In this document: positions 7,372-11,317 of the stretch, one piece after another
Layout of the letters: each line of letters begins with the position of its first letter
Numbering within the stretch: position 1 is the first letter of the stretch
Assembly: GCA_003024985.2 (NCBI GenBank)
Contig: PXIH01S0063621.1
Reading direction: 5' to 3' (one strand)
DNA length: 11,317 nt
DNA from: Euperipatoides rowelli
Taxonomy: Eukaryota; Onychophora; Udeonychophora; Euonychophora; Peripatopsidae
Translations under genes and position numbers: made by a program
The notes under the pieces: model-generated
Databases searched by the model: none
What the model was told of the DNA's origin: nothing
What the model saw: the letters and a program-made list of their open reading frames with translations, nothing else

Positions 7372-7380
7372 AGTAACTGG

Positions 7381-8225
7381 AAGGCATCAGCAAGGCCTTG
7401 AGAAATAAGAAAATGGTTCATCATTCTATTAGATTCCCTTTGAAACAATTACATAAATTTCAACCACATTATACATTGCAATTTACTGCAGGTTATTAGA
7501 ACTTCATACATTTTAAGAAAATTACAGCCTCAATGCAATGATTAAAGTATGATGATCATAATAGTAACATACTCAGTAATGGATCATGATGAACAATCAA
7601 ACTAATAGACAATTTTAATAATCATAGAATATACGAAAGCCTAGCAACGCCTAGCAAAGCAACGGGTGACACTAAGTTTCATTCACCATATTAATAGCAG
7701 CATTATTTTTAAATTAACAGTCCTAACCTTACCCTTACCCTGAACCCTAACCCCTACTACATATTAAACCCACTATACCCCAACCCTAGGATAATCTAGA
7801 GGTTGAAATAATCCTTTTTTGCTTGATTTCACTAATTTGAAGCTACTTCTAGAAATTTGGTGTATATGACTGAAACAGATGCCCAGATGTTAAAATCATG
7901 GTAAAATGGGAATTGGTTATGCCTGCTTTGAGGTGCTCATATTATATTAGGGTATATCATATATTGTAATTACCTTTCAGTAGGCACATGGGTGACAGGT
8001 GTACAATGAATTTTAACTTATATAAAACTAAACCTGTACATGATGACTATAAGTAGGTGCCATTCCAAAACCTCTTTGAAATATCAATTAGTCATTCTCA
8101 TTTAATCTGTCTCAGAATGTGCATTCAGGTTATAGATGGAATTGGGTGACATATGTTTCCCATGCATCTAAATGTGTAACAATTAATTTTTTTTACCCAT
8201 ATTCATTTTGTATATTTTTAGTGTA
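7381..8225. other. Non-coding stretch with a telomere-like tract
   Basis: No gene is seen. GCCTAGCAA is repeated in direct orientation near 7640-7660, and a degenerate telomere-type hexamer tract lies at 7722-7757. The remainder shows no recognisable element. Confidence 0.5.
7722..7757. repeat. Degenerate interstitial telomere-like repeat
   Basis: Six hexamer units stay in phase: CCTAAC, CTTACC, CTTACC, CTGAAC, CCTAAC, CCCTAC. They are variants of the CCCTAA/TTAGGG animal telomere unit. A looser continuation (CCCCAACCCTAGG near 7778-7790) follows. The tract is short and mutated, so it may be a relic of break repair or chance drift. Confidence 0.55.
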
Positions 8226-8699
8226 TTTTTTTTATTGAAAATAATAAATATTACACAAATGTTTCCCTACATAAGAGGATAACCACCTGATTCATTCGCT
8301 TCGAATAAACCAGCAAATCTTCCTTTCATTTTAATAAAAGACAAAAATTAACAAAAATTCTTTTTTCCTCTTCATTTTTATGAAAACAAAAAAAAAAACA
8401 AGTATACAATTTACATTATGTAATCAAAACATCTAAATCAGTTATTTAAACAGTTGACCCTTAGCCCCAATCCTCTCCCTTAAGAAAGGAAAAAGCAAGC
8501 AACAAAAAACATTTTCAGTATTTTATCTTACTTAATCTACCTTCTTTGGTAATATTAACACAAAAACGATATTTTTAGCTCCTTATTCCATAGTTTCTTA
8601 ATTTCTAAAAACGATAAGCTAAACAAGTCTTTATAATAATATTTATAAAGCACCTCATCAATAATTTCTTCTAATGTGACTCCCACCATATTTTGAAAA

Positions 8700-9454
8700 A
8701 CCTGTGTACATCTCTGCTTTTATATGGCGAACATCAACAAAAAAAAAAACATATTTCTTGACATTATTAGGTATCAAAAAAATATTACCTTTTTTCAAAA
8801 AAGGCCCCAATTACAGACCTTAGAAGTTTTTTCCCAATATTTACTTGTGATTCTGATTATACCACTACACCCAAAACACTTAGTGCATTGCGGTCCTCAT
8901 CAAAAGACTTACAAAAAGAGCATACAATGTAAGAAATCCTAAAATTGCATTTCTGCATTCTATCTTTTGTTGGAAAAATCTTAAACACATTTATATGCAA
9001 AATTTGAGACATTATCAGAAAGCTTTAGTTTTTATCAATTTCAAATTTATAAAATTGTTTCTATAGTTCTTAAAGTCATTATCTCTAGATAAAAAAATGT
9101 TTATTAACCAATCTATAGTTCAACTTACCTTCTTTTTCCTTTACCTGCTCTATCTCACCATAGTCTTGTGCCACATCTTAATCAAGGAGTCTTTGTTAGT
9201 TCAGGAAATTCAAAACAAAGCTTCAACAATTTGTTGTGGTCAACCAATTTACTCATAAGATTAAATATCGAAACCTTATTTATTATTTGGAGATTTAATA
9301 GTCCCATACCCCCTTTTAATATAGGAAATTGAATCTTCTTAATTGACATAATTTTGTATCTACCAATTATATCATTTGATCAGTCTCTTTGAATAAACCT
9401 GATAATTTTTTTTTTTCAATAAATTAAAAGGCAGAAAGTACACATACTTTGGGA
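8700..9454 (-). pseudogene. LINE ORF2 remnant: post-RT region and C-terminal Cys motif
   Basis: In one frame the minus strand reads IQFPILKGGMGLLNLQIINK (about 9270-9335), matching the GGxGL block after the RT in L1/Tx1-like elements. Near 8890-8930 a CSFCKSFDED string resembles the CxxC half of the C-terminal zinc-knuckle-like domain, and YWEKTSK in another frame resembles its downstream Trp block. The pairing His and later Cys of the knuckle are not in one frame. Many stops separate these blocks. From 8700 to 8226 only untranslated tail sequence is inferred. Confidence 0.55.
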
Positions 9455-9924
9455 CTACCAATCTATTAACAAGATCCGCTCTCTCAAGCCAGTTTTTTGT
9501 AGATGAAGTAATATTTTCCAAAATTTTTTTGTCTGAAATCTAATTCCCTTTAATTTTTTGTTTTGAATTGAGTGTGCATTATCAATAGAAAAGATCATTC
9601 CCGATATCTTATGTTTTAAGGCACATTTTTTATATTTCAACACCTTTCTACCCTTGATGTCATATACATAGGATTTTTCTATGCTGATGGCAGACCCTGT
9701 CATTGCATGAAATTCCTCAAAAACTGAAAATACCACATTTAATTCCTTTCTGCTTCTAAGAAAGAACGAAATATCATCAATAAAACAGATAGACTTAATG
9801 TTTTGAGCTCTTGCAAACAACCAAATTACCTGAATCCATGATTCCATTTTAGCTATTAAAACCATAGTATACAGTGAATTCAAAAAAGACGACACGGGGA
9901 TCCCTGCATCAATGATTTATTGAA
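9455..9924 (-). pseudogene. LINE reverse transcriptase remnant: catalytic core and thumb
   Basis: The frame opens with GIPVSSFLNSLY, equivalent to the RQGxPLS block of LINE enzymes; the neighbouring frame reads MQGSP, which marks a frameshift at this point. The catalytic core is FIDDI (plus 9773-9784), where most LINEs have F/YADD. It is followed by SGS-type spacing (MTGSAISIEKS), the usual G...N..KS block. Further downstream the sequence is Lys-rich, and the frame stops at about 9455 where the thumb would continue. The A-to-I change next to the DD pair could be ancestral to this family or a mutation of this copy. Confidence 0.78.
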
Positions 9925-10038
9925 TATCTGAAATTCCCTTCCTTTTTGTTATTGATAAGACACATTGTTTTAGATTTCATAACTTAATAACCAGCCCAGT
10001 GGTTACATTGTCTCCAAAATATTTCACCAAAACAAAGT

Positions 10039-10557
10039 TTAGATAGTCCAAGTTAGTATAATCATATGCTTTCCTCATGTCCACTCTAAATAACAAAATG
10101 TTGTACCTTGCTTTAGCATCATATTGATTAAAAACATATGATAACGAGCAATTGCTTGTTGTATTGTTTTCCCCTTAATACCAAAAATATTCTGAGTAAA
10201 TACTCCACTTGCACAAGAATTTAATCTATTCAGTAAAATCTTTTGTAACACCTTAACATCATCATTGATCAAGGCTATTGGCCTAACTTTATCAATGTCC
10301 CTTACCACATTCAGATCCTCAGAATTTTTAGGAATAGCTTTAATATGGATATAATTAATGTGAGAGAGAGTAGGCTCTTGCTCATCTAATTGTACCAGGT
10401 AATTAAAGAAATAGAGTAAACTCGATCCAAGAATTGCAAACATTTCCCTGTAAAATAGAAGAAATACCATCTGGCCCTGGGATGGCATACCTCTTGAAAC
10501 CCAAAGCCCCTCCTGAAGCTCATGCAACAAGTTTTGCCTTTTTAATACCTCATCCAT
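10039..10557 (-). pseudogene. LINE reverse transcriptase remnant: N-terminal blocks to motif A
   Basis: The readable part contains IPKNSED, then DKVRPIALINDDVKVLQKILLNRL, a clear RT block 1-2 signature (RPI.L.N...K...KIL..RL), and QNIFGIKGKTIQQAI (the Q.GF..GR block). The earlier PGPDG block is present only in a shifted frame (around 10465-10484). Motif A, VDMRKAYD with its catalytic Asp, is also in a shifted frame (10061-10084). At least two frameshifts are therefore needed within about 500 bases, besides the in-frame TGA at the upstream border. The enzyme would have copied the element's RNA into DNA at a nick; this copy cannot. Confidence 0.78.
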
Positions 10558-11317
10558 TCAACTATTATTAACCTCCATTATGTTTTTAGACCTATAAAAC
10601 TTCCTGTCACCTCTAGGACAAAACTGCTCATAATCTTGTACATTATTTGACCTGTTCAATTCTTTTCCTATTTGATCAATATACCATTGTTGTATGATTC
10701 TTGGAATCTCTTCAACTGCTGTAAATATTTGAATTTCAGCTCTTAATGCCAATAATAGAAAACTTCCTTTCTTTTTCAACCATTTTAGTAAAATATTTTT
10801 AGGGGTATTGACTTTTTTATACTTATTCTTATTACACTTTGGCTGTAGCCATTGAAGTTTCACTGCCTCTAAATATTCTATCCTCCTTGATTTCTCAATG
10901 AACAAATCAGACCCCACTTGCTCCTGTTTGATAAGCTGATTAATCTCACCTTTCAATGAGAACATTTCAATCTCAATTTTTCTTTTAGACTCAATTTGCA
11001 TTTGAACAGAGACCTTGTAAATATAATGCTTTATAAACTGCCACAAAACTATTGAATTGATTTTATCATTCCACTTATCAATAACTCTTTTCACTTCAGA
11101 CTGTATACCATTCCTATCTTTCTTTACCCAGTTTGGAATCAAACCTCTTTTATTCATTTTATTTTCCTGGGTTTTAAAGTCAGAAATAGTACAAATAATT
11201 GCCAAGTGGTCCATCTGTGGAACATACTGAAATTAGAAAAAAAAACTGCCTTCGGCAGTTAAAAAAAGAATATTATGTCTCTTTATTGTCAACTATTTAA
11301 AACTGAAAAGGAACACG
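10558..11317 (-). pseudogene. LINE ORF2 remnant: endonuclease tail and linker
   Basis: The open stretch 11214-10558 begins MDHLAI, which corresponds to the SDH-type motif that ends the APE endonuclease and holds its catalytic His. The upstream residues (YVPQ before MDHLAI) remain readable, but a stop lies just before them, so the apparent start Met is internal to the original protein. The next roughly 200 residues are Lys/Glu-rich and probably helical, as expected for the linker before the reverse transcriptase. It ends at a TGA directly followed, in the same frame, by the next segment. The remaining endonuclease lies mostly beyond 11317. A GC-rich hairpin at 11244-11260 falls in this broken part. 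Confidence 0.7.
11244..11260. repeat. Short GC-rich hairpin flanked by A runs
   Basis: AACTGCC (11244-11250), loop TTC, GGCAGTT (11254-11260). It resembles a bacterial terminator in shape, but this is animal-type DNA inside a LINE remnant, so no termination role is claimed. Confidence 0.5.

Larger units (their letters stand above)
8226..11317 (-). mobile_element. Decayed APE-type LINE (non-LTR retrotransposon), 5' end outside window
   Basis: Read on the minus strand from the right edge, the segment holds, in the normal LINE order, the end of an apurinic-like endonuclease (DHLAI), a linker, reverse transcriptase blocks, a post-RT GGMGL block and a C-terminal Cys motif, then an untranslated tail. 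The tail is proposed to end near 8226, where the minus strand reads AATAAAAAAAA (AATAAA at plus 8231-8236). Several frameshifts and stops make it non-functional. The style of the blocks (GGMGLLNL after the RT, FIDD core) recalls the L1/Tx1 group, but clade assignment needs alignment. The left boundary is approximate. Its neighbours give no sign of host use. Confidence 0.82.

Noticed and set aside
8724-8942. 72-codon plus-strand open frame
   Set aside because: Antisense to the C-terminal part of the LINE remnant.
11244-11270. Rho-independent terminator
   Set aside because: Shape fits, but the context is eukaryotic LINE DNA with no bacterial gene beside it.
1-11317. CRISPR array, operon or phage-like cassette
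   Set aside because: No regularly spaced direct repeats with unique spacers, no packed co-directional genes and no ribosome-binding-site pattern.

Overview
The window looks like nuclear DNA from an animal, most likely a lophotrochozoan invertebrate (mollusc, annelid or brachiopod grade). That placement is an inference. It rests on very AT-rich non-coding DNA, no bacterial-style gene packing, a single intronless rhodopsin-family receptor gene of the type expanded in these animals, tRNA-derived SINEs, a hAT-type MITE, a LINE remnant and a degenerate TTAGGG-type tract. Only one intact protein-coding gene can be supported.

Layout. 1-723 is AT-rich upstream DNA with a candidate splice acceptor just before the receptor gene. 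724-1812 encodes a 362-residue, single-exon seven-transmembrane receptor, + strand. Directly downstream (1901-3099) lie two long foldback elements with extended inverted arms, then two short perfect hairpins and an (ATT)12 microsatellite. 3501-3849 is a tRNA-headed SINE; a 5'-truncated relative lies at 7174-7371. 3860-5864 is gene-empty, with one strong G-quadruplex motif and one GAAA-loop hairpin. 5879-6166 is a second, unrelated tRNA-headed SINE on the minus strand, bounded by a perfect 14-bp target-site duplication. 6324-7100 appears to be a third tRNA-headed element interrupted by a hAT-like MITE (6485-6907). 7722-7757 is a degenerate telomere-like tract. From about 8226 to the right edge, on the minus strand, is a decayed APE-type LINE: endonuclease tail, linker, reverse transcriptase blocks, post-RT domain and a C-terminal Cys motif, broken by stops and frameshifts and continuing beyond the window.

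Functionally, the receptor is the only likely active product. It is divergent: both cysteines of the canonical extracellular disulfide, the CWxP tryptophan and NPxxY are absent, while the ERY motif and the TM1, TM2, TM4, TM5 and TM6 anchor residues are kept. Everything else is best read as layers of transposable-element insertion, dated relative to each other by nesting and by duplication quality. I do not see a clearly new multi-gene system here; the more unusual items are the receptor's missing motifs, the SINE domain with a nested hairpin, and the tandem foldback elements.
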